Source: Curtobacterium sp. Leaf261 (GTDB taxonomy: Bacteria > Actinomycetota > Actinomycetes > Actinomycetales > Microbacteriaceae). Taken from it: DNA of 64,000 nt. The translations under genes were made by a program, and so were the position numbers. Below are positions 47,569 through 55,949 of this stretch, one piece after another. The notes below the pieces were generated by a model. That model was not told the DNA's origin and searched no databases. It worked only from the letters and a program-made list of their open reading frames with translations. Each line of letters opens with the position of its first letter. Position 1 is the first letter of the stretch. The DNA is taken from assembly GCF_001422205.1 (NCBI RefSeq), contig NZ_LMMJ01000001.1, forward strand, positions 303,591 to 367,590. The letters are read 5' to 3'.

Positions 47569-48262
47569 GCACCGCCTCGTCGACACGTTCGTGCGTCTCA
47601 CCGACACGCTCGTGGCCGACTACGACGTCGTCGATCTGCTCCAGCGCCTCGTGGACGAGGCGACGGAGCTGTTCGATGCGCAGGCCGCCGGGATCCTGCT
47701 GGCCAACGACGACCACGTCCTCGAGGTCGTCGCGTCCACGAGCGAGCGGAGCAACTTCATCGGGTTGCTCCAGTTGACGTCTGGAGAGGGACCCTGCGTC
47801 GAGGCGTTCACGACCGGCCGCGCGGTGTCGGTCGTCGACACCGCCGAGATGCAGCGCCGCTGGCCGGTCTTCGCCGAGGCGTCCCGGGAGTCCGGCTACG
47901 CGTCGGTCCACTCCATCCCGCTCCGACTGCGGGACGCCACGCTCGGATCGATGAACCTGTTCCGCGAGACCGAGGGCGCCCTCAACGAGGAGGACGCCCG
48001 TGCGGCGCAGGCGCTCACCGACGTCGCGACGATCAGCATCCTGCAGCAGCGTGTCCTCGAGCACGCGACCGTCGCGCAGGAGCAGCTGCAGCGCGCGCTC
48101 GACAGCCGCGTCGTCATCGAGCAGGCGAAGGGGTTCCTCGCACACACGCGACAGGTCGACATGGACGAGGCGTTCCGCATCCTCCGCGGGCACGCGCGCT
48201 CGAACCGGCTCCCGCTCGGCGACGTCGCCCGCGCCGTGGTCAGCCACGAGCTGGAGCTCTGA
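47552..48262 (+). CDS. GAF and ANTAR domain regulator 2
   Basis: 236 residues, paralogous in layout to the preceding protein. GAF domain: LDAQAAGILLAND region through SIPLRLRDATLGSMNLF. ANTAR domain: VVIEQAKGFLAHTRQVDMDEAFRILRGHARSNRLPLGDVARAVV. Two ANTAR proteins in tandem before a desaturase suggest that they form a hetero-pair sensing stress or redox state. No RNA target hairpin was recognised in the 4-bp gap to the desaturase. Confidence 0.92.
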   Translation: MTQTREHRLVDTFVRLTDTLVADYDVVDLLQRLVDEATELFDAQAAGILLANDDHVLEVVASTSERSNFIGLLQLTSGEGPCVEAFTTGRAVSVVDTAEMQRRWPVFAEASRESGYASVHSIPLRLRDATLGSMNLFRETEGALNEEDARAAQALTDVATISILQQRVLEHATVAQEQLQRALDSRVVIEQAKGFLAHTRQVDMDEAFRILRGHARSNRLPLGDVARAVVSHELEL

Positions 48263-48266
48263 CCCC

Positions 48267-49343
48267 GTGGTGGACGCCGGATGGCTCCGCACCGGCCCCC
48301 GGGTCGGAGCACAGCGAGGCACGTCGTCCTACTCGGAGCTGCTCCGCCGTGCCAAGGCCGAGGGGCTCATGGGCCGCCGCACCGGCTGGTACTGGACCGT
48401 GTTCGCGGTCCTCGTCGCCGGGCTCGCGAGCGCGTGGACGGCCTTCTCGATGCTCGGCGACAGCTGGTGGCAGCTGCTCGTGGCCGGCGGACTCGGCGTG
48501 CTGTTCACCCAGTTCGCGTTCCTCTCGCACGAGGCCGCGCACCGACAGGTCTTCGCGTCGAACGCCTGGAACGACCGGGCCGCCCGCTACGGCGGCACGT
48601 TCCTCGCGGGCATCAGCTACGCGTGGTGGATGAACAAGCACACCAGGCACCACGGCAACCCGAACACCGTGGGCCGTGACCCCGACATCTCCTTCGACGC
48701 GATCTCGTTCCGCGAGGAGGACGCCCGCAGCCGCACCGGGTTGCTCCGCGTCCTCGTCCGTGTGCAGGGGTACGCGTTCTTCCCGATGCTGCTGCTCGAG
48801 GGCGCGAACCTGCACTGGCAGTCGATCCGCACGTACCTCACCGGGACGGGGGTGCGAGGCCGATGGTCGGAGGGCAGCGTGTTCCTCGTGCGGTTCGTGC
48901 TCTACCTCGGGGTGCTGTTCTGGTTCCTCCCGCCGGGGCTCGCGGCGACGTTCCTCGGCGTCCAGCTCGCGGTGTTCGGCTTCTACATGGGGATCGCGTT
49001 CGCGCCGAACCACAAGGGCATGCCGATCATCGAGCACGACCAGAAGGTCGACTTCTTCAGCCGTCAGGTCCTCACGTCCCGGAACATCCACGGCGGGCGG
49101 TGGGTCGAGTACTTCATGGGCGGCCTGGACCACCAGGTCGAACACCACCTGTTCCCGAACATGGCCCGGCCGAACCTCCGCGCCGCCCGCATCCTCGTCC
49201 GCGAGTTCTGCGCCGAGCGGGACGTGCCGTACACCGAGACGAGCCTGGTCCACTCGTACGTGATCGTCGTGCGGTACCTCAACCGTGTCGGGCTCGCGGC
49301 ACGCGACCCCTTCGCCTGTCCGATGGTCGAGCAGTATCGCTGA
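48267..49343 (+). CDS. Membrane fatty acid desaturase
   Basis: 358-residue acyl desaturase in the membrane. The di-iron histidine boxes are HEAAH, HTRHH and HQVEHH, the set of front-end/delta-6-type desaturases; an unusual fifth His precedes box 3 (NIHGGRW). Four to five helices are predicted. GTG 48267 is used as start, 4 bp after the regulator's stop. Placed after two GAF-ANTAR genes, it may adjust membrane fluidity in response to a sensed signal. Confidence 0.93.
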   Translation: MVDAGWLRTGPRVGAQRGTSSYSELLRRAKAEGLMGRRTGWYWTVFAVLVAGLASAWTAFSMLGDSWWQLLVAGGLGVLFTQFAFLSHEAAHRQVFASNAWNDRAARYGGTFLAGISYAWWMNKHTRHHGNPNTVGRDPDISFDAISFREEDARSRTGLLRVLVRVQGYAFFPMLLLEGANLHWQSIRTYLTGTGVRGRWSEGSVFLVRFVLYLGVLFWFLPPGLAATFLGVQLAVFGFYMGIAFAPNHKGMPIIEHDQKVDFFSRQVLTSRNIHGGRWVEYFMGGLDHQVEHHLFPNMARPNLRAARILVREFCAERDVPYTETSLVHSYVIVVRYLNRVGLAARDPFACPMVEQYR

Positions 49344-49371
49344 CACGGCGGGCGCCTCGCACACGCTGCAC

Positions 49372-50169
49372 GTGACCGTGGTCGTCCCCGTGCTCGACGA
49401 CGCCGACCAGCTCCGGACATGCCTCGCCGCCCTCGCCGCTCAGACCCGTCCCGCTGACGAGGTGATCGTCGTCGACAACGGGAGTTCCGACGGCAGTGCC
49501 GACGTGGCGCTGGCTGCCGGGGCGACTGTGCTCCACGAACCGGTCCGCGCGATCGGCGCTGCCGCGGCCCGCGGGTACGACGCCGCGCGCGGGGAGCTCA
49601 TCGCGCGGATCGACTCCGACACGGTGGTGCCCGCGGACTGGATCGAACGAGCCGTCGCGTGGTTCGACGACCCGATGGTCGCCGCGGTGACGGGACCCGG
49701 GCACTTCCGCGGGCTCGGTCCACTCGCGAGCCTGTTCTGGCAGGCCGCCTACATGCGCGCCTACTTCCTGCTCATGACGGCGGCACTCGCCCGTCCGCCG
49801 CTCTTCGGCTCGAACATGCTCCTCACCGCTGCGGTCTGGCGTGCCGTCCGGGGCCGGGTGCACCGTGCCGATCCGCTCGTGCACGACGACGTCGACCTCG
49901 CCTTCCAGCTGGATCCGGCTTGGCGGACCGTGCTCGACCGTTCGCTCGCGGTCTCGGTGTCGGGGTCCCCGGTGCGGGATGCGTCGGGGTTGGTGCTCCG
50001 GGTCCGCAAGGCGTACCGCACCATCCGGCTCGCCGGCGTCCGTGGTGTGCCGACCCTCCGGTTCCTCCGGCGGCTCGCCGCGGGGCCCCGCACGCCACCG
50101 CCGATCCTGGCACCCGAGCCCGGTCCCCACGTGACCGATCCGGATCCGGAACCGTCACGGCCGACCTGA
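49372..50169 (+). CDS. Glycosyltransferase family 2 protein
   Basis: 265-residue GT2 enzyme with nucleotide-binding VVVDNGSSDGS and the metal motif RIDSDTVVP. The start is uncertain: GTG 49372 gives the usual MTVVVPV opening, while GTG 49285 would overlap the desaturase by 59 bp. The acceptor is unknown; cell-wall or lipid glycosylation is plausible given the desaturase upstream. Its 3' end overlaps the gene on the opposite strand by 15 bp. Confidence 0.88.
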   Translation: MTVVVPVLDDADQLRTCLAALAAQTRPADEVIVVDNGSSDGSADVALAAGATVLHEPVRAIGAAAARGYDAARGELIARIDSDTVVPADWIERAVAWFDDPMVAAVTGPGHFRGLGPLASLFWQAAYMRAYFLLMTAALARPPLFGSNMLLTAAVWRAVRGRVHRADPLVHDDVDLAFQLDPAWRTVLDRSLAVSVSGSPVRDASGLVLRVRKAYRTIRLAGVRGVPTLRFLRRLAAGPRTPPPILAPEPGPHVTDPDPEPSRPT

Positions 50170-50787
50170 CCCGTCCCTCCATTCCGAGCGCAGCGCGTCG
50201 GTCTCCTCGCTCACTCGCCGCGCCAGATCGCGCTGCGCCGGGTCGGACCGGGCGGCCGCCTCGCTGAGCGCCCGCATCCGTGACACGGCGCTCCCGGCAG
50301 GATCGACCGCGCCGACGCGCGCGAACCCGCGCTCGAGCAGTCCGTCGACGTCGCCCCGGCCGCGCGCGACGGCCTTCACCGCGGCGACGACGTTCATCAA
50401 CGCGCTCTCGGCCGGCGACCATGTCGCGCTCGCGACCGACCGCTCGAACGTGCCGACGATCTCGAGGTCCAGGCGCCAGGCGAGCGGCCACCCGGCGAAC
50501 CGCACGAACACCAGGCGGCGGTTCCGCTGGCCGGCGGAGTCGGGGTCGACGCGGACGGACTCGACCGGGTCCACCGATGCCAGGAGCTCCGGGAGCGCTC
50601 GGAACGCCGCGTCGCCCTCCTCGCCGACGGACCAACGGAGATCGATGTCGCTGTGCGCGTCGGCGGTGCCTGACGCGATCGATCCGAGCACCTCGGTCGT
50701 CGAGCGCCCCCGTGACGAGGACCCGCGCCATCCGGCGAGGACACCCCGGACCGACGTCACGAGTGCGGACCGGTCTCGGACAGTCAT
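50155..50787 (-). CDS. Nucleotidyltransferase-like protein after an ABC exporter
   Basis: 210 residues with a nucleotidyltransferase signature GSIASGTADAHSDIDL (GS-x9-DxD) and a helical C terminus. It may be a streptomycin adenylyltransferase-like or MNT-type enzyme; the exact branch cannot be told by eye. The ATG overlaps the ABC permease stop by 4 bases (ATGA), so it belongs to the exporter operon. The 3' end lies in DNA resembling the left arm of the dispersed palindrome (50171-50190). Confidence 0.8.
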   Translation of the reverse strand: MTVRDRSALVTSVRGVLAGWRGSSSRGRSTTEVLGSIASGTADAHSDIDLRWSVGEEGDAAFRALPELLASVDPVESVRVDPDSAGQRNRRLVFVRFAGWPLAWRLDLEIVGTFERSVASATWSPAESALMNVVAAVKAVARGRGDVDGLLERGFARVGAVDPAGSAVSRMRALSEAAARSDPAQRDLARRVSEETDALRSEWRDGSGRP

Positions 50788-51632
50788 GCTCCGGGACTCG
50801 TGTAGTGCCGGGACTGCCGCATGAAGAACCACCAGCCGACGACGAGCAGCAGCGGCCCGGCGAGCGGAGCGACGGCCGCGAACCACACCGGTACGAGCAG
50901 CTCTGCCGTTTTGCCGAGCACGATCGTCGCGGGGAGGTAGGCCACGAACGCGAGCGGCAGCGCGAAGGTCAGCGCGAAGACCCCGGCCGGACCGAACACG
51001 GGCAGCGGGTACGCCCCGAAGTCCGTGAACGTGTTGTCGACCGTCACCTTGAGGTCCCGCGTCGACCCGAGCCGGAACGACAGGCCGGCGAGCCCGATCT
51101 GCAGCCCGGCCTCGACGAGCCCGCCACCGACGACCGCCGCGACGGTGAGGACCACGAGCCCCGGGGTCCAGTCGATGGGTGCGAGACCGATGGCCGTCCC
51201 GAGGATGCCGAACCCGAGCGCCAGGTCGCCGAGTGTCCCGAGGTTGAAGTACCGGGTCAACAGCTGCACGAGCGGACTCACGGGCCGGAGGAGGAACCGG
51301 TCGTACTCCCCGAGCCGGATGACCGAGTCGGTCGCGAGGTGCTGCCCGAACAGGGACGTCCCCACACCGTGCGCGGTGAGTCGCAGCCCGTAGAGGAACG
51401 CGATCTGCGCCGTCGACCAGCCGGCGATGACCCCGAACCGGTCGAGGAGCACCCCGATGAAGAGCAGCTGGGTCCCCTGCAGCGCGGCGCTGCCCGCCAC
51501 CATCAGCACGAGGTTCCCCCGGTGGATGATGCTCGACCGGAACGCCGCACCGAGCAGGATCCGCCATTGGCCCAGTCGGCCGGGAGGCGCGGCTCGGCTC
51601 TGTTGGACCACGGTCGCGCCCGCCTCATCCAC
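50784..51632 (-). CDS. ABC-2 type transport system permease
   Basis: 282-residue membrane protein with six hydrophobic helices, of the ABC-2 (DUF990-like) family. It probably forms the channel with the permease of the next gene, energised by the ATPase at 52418. Start GTG 51632 overlaps the upstream permease by 8 bp. The N-terminal DNA at 51577-51592 matches an arm of the dispersed palindrome. Substrate not determinable. Confidence 0.85.
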   Translation of the reverse strand: MDEAGATVVQQSRAAPPGRLGQWRILLGAAFRSSIIHRGNLVLMVAGSAALQGTQLLFIGVLLDRFGVIAGWSTAQIAFLYGLRLTAHGVGTSLFGQHLATDSVIRLGEYDRFLLRPVSPLVQLLTRYFNLGTLGDLALGFGILGTAIGLAPIDWTPGLVVLTVAAVVGGGLVEAGLQIGLAGLSFRLGSTRDLKVTVDNTFTDFGAYPLPVFGPAGVFALTFALPLAFVAYLPATIVLGKTAELLVPVWFAAVAPLAGPLLLVVGWWFFMRQSRHYTSPGA

Positions 51633-52428
51633 CGTTGATCACCGTCCTCCGGAGTGCCCGCAGCCAGACCAGGTGGGAGACACCCGCGAGCAGCAGGATC
51701 CATCCGGCCTGCAGGCCGAGCTCGCCGAGGACGTGCCACCCGGGAGCGTGGTCGAACCAGATCGACAGCGGCGTGAAGATCTGCGCGCTGAACGGCAGGA
51801 ACCGCAGCGTCGTCGCGAGACCGTCCGGCATGAACCACAGCGGGATGAGTGACCCGGAGCAGAACGCGGCGGCCATGCTGTAGACCATGTACGCGCCACC
51901 GACCTCGGTCGTCCAGAACGCCGTCAGCCCGACGACGAGGTTGCACTGGATCGCGATGACCAGCCCCAGGAGCGCACTCACGACGAATGCGACCGCCTGC
52001 CACCAGGTGTCCGGCCCGGGGACGGCTCCGAGCACCAGTGCGAGCGCCAGGCCCACGACGGCCTTCGGCACACCGGCGAGCGTCGTGCCGAGCTGGTCGG
52101 CCGTGGACTGGGTGATGAGGCTCACCGGTCGCATGATGTCGAACACGACGTTGCCGGTCCGCACGCGGTCACGGAGCGACGAGAACTGCCACGGCTGGAG
52201 CACGACGGCGAACAGGGCGCCGAGGACCGCGTACCCGACCGCGTCGTCGCGGGCGATCCCGCTCACCGTCACCCGGTCGCCGTACACCGCTCGCCACACG
52301 AGCATCACGAGGATGACACGGAGCAGGGTGCTGACCGTGCCGACGAGCAGATCCGCGCGGAACACCAGCACCGAGCGGACACCGTGTCGGACGAGCGCGG
52401 CACGGACCGCGAGCCCGTCAACGGCCAT
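51625..52428 (-). CDS. ABC-2 type transport system permease
   Basis: Second permease of the exporter, 267 residues with six helices. It has the ABC-2 family motif near PWQFSSLRDRVRTGNVVFDIMRP. The ATG start overlaps the ATPase gene's 3' end by 11 bp. With the first permease it makes a heterodimeric channel, as in viologen or antibiotic exporters of the same class. Confidence 0.87.
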   Translation of the reverse strand: MAVDGLAVRAALVRHGVRSVLVFRADLLVGTVSTLLRVILVMLVWRAVYGDRVTVSGIARDDAVGYAVLGALFAVVLQPWQFSSLRDRVRTGNVVFDIMRPVSLITQSTADQLGTTLAGVPKAVVGLALALVLGAVPGPDTWWQAVAFVVSALLGLVIAIQCNLVVGLTAFWTTEVGGAYMVYSMAAAFCSGSLIPLWFMPDGLATTLRFLPFSAQIFTPLSIWFDHAPGWHVLGELGLQAGWILLLAGVSHLVWLRALRRTVINGG

Positions 52429-53455
52429 GATCGGACCCGGCGACGGTGTCGATCGGCCGTACCGCGCGCGCGGTGTAGATCTCGGTGATGACCTCCTCGA
52501 GTTCTGGCTCCCGGACCGTGAGGTCCGCCACCGGGAGCACCGCCGTCGTCCGCGCGATCGCCTCCGACGTCGAGACCTCCGTCGGGTCGAAGCGGAGGTC
52601 GAGGACGGTGGTCTCCATCTGCTGGCGTGAGCCGGCACGGTGGAGCCCGTCGATCCTCCAGTCCGTCGGCTCGTCCGCCGAGAGCTGCACGCGCAGCATG
52701 CGGTGCGGGAGGTACGCGCGGCGGAGCGCGCCGAGGTCGCCGTCGAAGAGGATCCGGCCCTCGTCGATGATCACGACGCGGTCGCACAGTTGCTCGACGT
52801 CGCCGATGTCGTGCGTGGTGAGCATGACGGTCGTCCCCGTGGTGCGGTTACGTTCACGGATGAACTCCCGGATGCGCGCTTTGGCGACGACGTCGAGGCC
52901 GACCGTCGGCTCGTCGAGGTAGAGCACCGGCGGCTCGTGCAGCATCGCTGCGACGAGGTCACCCCGCATCCGCTGCCCGAGGGAGAGGTTCCGGACCGGT
53001 CGGTCGAGGAACGAGCCCATGTCGAGCAGGTCGACGAACTCGTCGAGCGTCCGGCGGTGGTCCGCCGCGCTGACACCGTAGAGCTTCGCGAGGATGTCGA
53101 ACGAGTCCCGTAGCGGGAGGTCCTGCCAGAGCTGCGTGCGCTGCCCGAAGACCGCGCCGATGGTCTTGGCGTTGGCGGACCGGTCACGCCACGGCACGAT
53201 CCCGTTCACCGTCACGCTGCCCGACGTCGGCACGAGGACACCGGTCAGCATCTTGATCGTCGTCGACTTCCCCGCGCCGTTCGGACCGAGGTACCCGACG
53301 ATCTCGCCGGGCTCGATCCGCAACGAGACGCCGTCCACTGCCCGGTTCGTGACCCGCCTCGTGCTGAACACGCTCCGGATGCTCGAGAACGCCCCCGTGG
53401 CGCGCACGGGGCGGGAGAACTCCTTGACGAGGCTGTCGGCGACGATGAGCGACAT
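52418..53455 (-). CDS. ABC transporter ATP-binding protein (exporter)
   Basis: 345-residue ATPase. Walker A reads GPNGAGKST, signature LSLGQRM, Walker B VLYLDEPTVGLD, and the switch His in LTTHDIGD. The C-terminal 80 residues are an extra domain. Start ATG 53455 is fixed by TACGTT ending 6 nt before it (leaderless). It leads the operon ATPase - permease - permease - nucleotidyltransferase. Confidence 0.93.
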   Translation of the reverse strand: MSLIVADSLVKEFSRPVRATGAFSSIRSVFSTRRVTNRAVDGVSLRIEPGEIVGYLGPNGAGKSTTIKMLTGVLVPTSGSVTVNGIVPWRDRSANAKTIGAVFGQRTQLWQDLPLRDSFDILAKLYGVSAADHRRTLDEFVDLLDMGSFLDRPVRNLSLGQRMRGDLVAAMLHEPPVLYLDEPTVGLDVVAKARIREFIRERNRTTGTTVMLTTHDIGDVEQLCDRVVIIDEGRILFDGDLGALRRAYLPHRMLRVQLSADEPTDWRIDGLHRAGSRQQMETTVLDLRFDPTEVSTSEAIARTTAVLPVADLTVREPELEEVITEIYTARAVRPIDTVAGSDHGR

Positions 53456-53461
53456 CCGACC

Positions 53462-53467
53462 AACGTA
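53462..53467 (-). promoter_or_regulatory. Leaderless -10 box of the ABC exporter operon
   Basis: TACGTT, 6 nt before the ATG at 53455. Confidence 0.65.
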
Positions 53468-53497
53468 TGGGAACACCGCCGGCAACGGAACCCCGTG

Positions 53498-53555
53498 GCC
53501 GGTCGGTGCCGGAGTCCGCTGCCGGTCGGTGCCGCAGCGCACTGCCGGTCAGTGC
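53498..53555. repeat. Three degenerate 22-23 bp repeats over the stop of the 53549 gene
   Basis: GCCGGTCGGTGCC at 53498 and 53521, and GCCGGTCAGTGCC at 53543; the last contains the stop codon. Confidence 0.8.
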
Positions 53556-55018
53556 CCGGGCGCGCGCCCCGTCAGGATGGCCTCGTTGCACCCGTCCTCG
53601 AGTGCCACGTGCAGGACGTCGGCGATGAACTGGTCCGCGCCGAGCGCCAGCAGGTGCGTGACCGCGGCCTCGTGCTCCGCGAACTCCGGGTTCCACTCGT
53701 CGTGCAGGAACGCGACGATGTGCCCGGAGTCGTGGATCGTCACGGCACCGATGTGCTCGTGCCCGAACGACGTGACCTGCAGCGCCTCGAACGTCCGCGG
53801 GTCGCCGTCGTCGTCACCCACGAGGTCGAGCTCCACCTCGCCGTCGCCCGGCCACGGTGCCTCGGGCGGTGTGAGGCGCGGGATGTGCAGGTGCGGGGTG
53901 TCCTCGTCGGCGGCGGGATCGAGCGTGCCGTCCATCGCCTGCTCGACGCGGACGTGGATCTGGTCGTGCAGCTCCGGCCAGTACTGCCAGTAGCGCGTGT
54001 GCACCTCGCGGAGCCACGCCTGGGTCGCCGCAGAGGACTCGGTCGCCACACCCACGAGCTGCGGCGCGTTCCCCGGGCGGCCGACGACCTCGAGTTCCGC
54101 GTCGTGCGTGTGGATGCTCAGCGCCCCGGTGTCCTCGTCGGCGTCGAGCCCGTGGATGTCGTCGGGCACGCCGGCGACGACGGTGTCCGGCAGCGTCGGC
54201 GGGAGGTCCATCGGGACGGGCACCGACGGCCCGGTCATCGCCTGCTCGACGAGGTCGGCGAGCCACAGCTCGTCGGTGCGCGCACCCTGCGGGAACGGGA
54301 TCACGGCGTCCCCGTCCGCGAGACGCTCCTCCACCAGTTCCGCCGCGGCCTCGGGATCGGCGTTCATCGCGACGAGCACGTCGGTGCCCGCCCACGCGGT
54401 GAAGCCGTCCTCCTCGAGCTGGTCCCGGACTGACGATCGGTCTCCGGAGCGCTGACGGTCGGTCGGCTGCCGGACTCCCAGGCGTCCGGAGGTCGTCCGG
54501 CCGGGCGCCTCGACGTCCCACCCGGACGGTGCGACGACGACGAAGGCCGCCGCTCGACCAGCGGGCCCGTCCTGCACGGCGGACACGATGTCCGCGACGA
54601 GGTCGTCGACACCGTGGAACGGAGCGCGGACCGCCACGTGCCCGATCACGAGCAGGTCGGGCAGGTTCAGGAGGCTCGCCGCGGAGTCGAAGAGCTCGAG
54701 GAACCCGCCGTTCTCGGCGTCCGGGGCGGCCAGGGCGACTCCGATCCGGGGATCCACCTCGGACTCCCCCAGCGCCTGGCCGACGTCGTCGAGGTCCTCC
54801 GGCGACAGGATGGTGAACGCCGTCACCGACGCGACCGCGACGAGCTCGCTCCGACCGCGGAGGCGCACCGGGACCCGGACGTCGATCTCCCACCGGTCGA
54901 CGTCGGCTGCCGGGAAGCCGTCGCCGTCCTCGTCGGACACCGTCGTGTGCACGAGGTGCAGCCCGCCGTCGTACTGGTCGCGGGCGGCTCGGTCGAGGGC
55001 GTCACTGTCGGCGGTCAC
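53549..55018 (-). CDS. Large acidic protein of unknown function
   Basis: 489 residues rich in Asp, Glu, Val and Ala, with no signal peptide or membrane helix. The central part has many WxxD and PD dipeptides; the C-terminal block AVTIHDSGHIVAFLHDEWNPEF and GADQFIADVLHVALEDGC are the best-conserved-looking parts. No family was recognised. Start GTG 55018 is set by a TACGGT box 7 nt upstream; an in-frame GTG is 6 nt earlier. Repeats begin at its stop codon. Confidence 0.7.
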   Translation of the reverse strand: MTADSDALDRAARDQYDGGLHLVHTTVSDEDGDGFPAADVDRWEIDVRVPVRLRGRSELVAVASVTAFTILSPEDLDDVGQALGESEVDPRIGVALAAPDAENGGFLELFDSAASLLNLPDLLVIGHVAVRAPFHGVDDLVADIVSAVQDGPAGRAAAFVVVAPSGWDVEAPGRTTSGRLGVRQPTDRQRSGDRSSVRDQLEEDGFTAWAGTDVLVAMNADPEAAAELVEERLADGDAVIPFPQGARTDELWLADLVEQAMTGPSVPVPMDLPPTLPDTVVAGVPDDIHGLDADEDTGALSIHTHDAELEVVGRPGNAPQLVGVATESSAATQAWLREVHTRYWQYWPELHDQIHVRVEQAMDGTLDPAADEDTPHLHIPRLTPPEAPWPGDGEVELDLVGDDDGDPRTFEALQVTSFGHEHIGAVTIHDSGHIVAFLHDEWNPEFAEHEAAVTHLLALGADQFIADVLHVALEDGCNEAILTGRAPGH

Positions 55019-55025
55019 ACACGCA

Positions 55026-55031
55026 ACCGTA
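55026..55031 (-). promoter_or_regulatory. Leaderless -10 box of the 53549 gene
   Basis: TACGGT, 7 nt before the GTG at 55018. Confidence 0.65.
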
Positions 55032-55032
55032 G

Positions 55033-55078
55033 CCGGACTGGAGGGACGGTGCGGGCGGGTGCCGCGCCTCCAGTCCGG
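55033..55078. repeat. Dispersed palindromic element, best copy
   Basis: CCGGACTGGAGG and CCTCCAGTCCGG are perfect 12-bp arms. It lies between the 53549 gene and FetB, as a terminator-like hairpin for FetB. Confidence 0.9.
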
Positions 55079-55130
55079 CGTCCGGTCGCGCCCGGCTCCC
55101 GCGGTGTCGGCCGCGTCCGGTGGCGTCCGC

Positions 55131-55877
55131 CTACCGCGGTGTCGGCCGCGTCCGGACCGGGGCGAGCCACGTGGTGACCGCGACCGCGACGAGGGCGCCG
55201 GCCGCCATGATCGACGCGAGGACGACGATCTGGAACCTGCCCGCCTCGAGCGGCGAGACACCGCCGAAGATCGCACCGACGAAGGCGCCGGGAAGGGTCA
55301 CGAGTCCGGTCGTGCGCGTCTGGTCGGTGGTCGGCACCATGGCCGCATGCACGGCGCGCCGCACGAGGTCGGCGGTGGCGCGGCGCGGGGTCCCGCCGAG
55401 TGCCAGCCAGCCCTCGACCTCCTCCCACCGGTCGTCGACCAGCTCGACGAACCGGCGGCCGCTCAGCGTGGCGATGGTCATGGTGTTGCCGATCACGATG
55501 CCGCCGACCGCCAGGACGTACCGCGGGGAGAACTCGATCGCCCCGGTCGCGAACACCACCCCGAGACTGACGACCACCCCGATCGCCATCGACAGCGCGA
55601 CCGGTCCGAGCATCTCGCGGCGTGTGCCCAGTCGCCCCGCGGCCGTCCAGCTCGCGACCGAGAACATCACCACCAGGGCCGCCGTGATCCACAGCGGGTC
55701 GCGGATCACGCCGGCGAGCACGAGGCTGATGGCGGCGAGCTGGACCGTGCCCCGGAGCACCGCGAGGGCGGGGGCCCAGGGGCTCGGCGCGCGCGAGACG
55801 AGCAGTACCGTGGTCGCCACGGCCACGAGGGCGAGCACGCCGACGAGCGTCGCGACGATCGTCGAGGTGGTCAGCAT
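55131..55877 (-). CDS. FetB/YbbM (UPF0014) iron export permease
   Basis: 248-residue membrane protein with about six helices. FetB with the ATPase FetA exports iron in E. coli. The VIGNTMTIATLSGRRF, GGTPRRA and TLPGAFVGAIFGGVSPLEAGRFQIVV segments match the family well. No FetA gene is adjacent, so the partner may be elsewhere. The -10 TAGGGT overlaps the 10-bp tandem repeats shared with the divergent APH(6) gene. Confidence 0.9.
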   Translation of the reverse strand: MLTTSTIVATLVGVLALVAVATTVLLVSRAPSPWAPALAVLRGTVQLAAISLVLAGVIRDPLWITAALVVMFSVASWTAAGRLGTRREMLGPVALSMAIGVVVSLGVVFATGAIEFSPRYVLAVGGIVIGNTMTIATLSGRRFVELVDDRWEEVEGWLALGGTPRRATADLVRRAVHAAMVPTTDQTRTTGLVTLPGAFVGAIFGGVSPLEAGRFQIVVLASIMAAGALVAVAVTTWLAPVRTRPTPR

Positions 55878-55883
55878 CCGACG

Positions 55884-55889
55884 ACCCTA
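55884..55889 (-). promoter_or_regulatory. Leaderless -10 box of FetB
   Basis: TAGGGT, 6 nt before the ATG at 55877. Confidence 0.7.
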
Positions 55890-55890
55890 C

Positions 55891-55920
55891 GCGGTGGGCT
55901 GCGGTGGGCTGCGGTGGGCT
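55891..55920. repeat. Three 10-bp tandem repeats in a divergent promoter
   Basis: GCGGTGGGCT three times, exactly one helical turn each, between the FetB and APH(6) -10 boxes. Confidence 0.9.
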
Positions 55921-55937
55921 GCGGCGGTCCGCGCCGC

Positions 55938-55943
55938 TACGCT
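55938..55943 (+). promoter_or_regulatory. Leaderless -10 box of the APH(6) gene
   Basis: TACGCT, 6 nt before the ATG at 55950. Confidence 0.7.
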
Positions 55944-55949
55944 GCCGGG

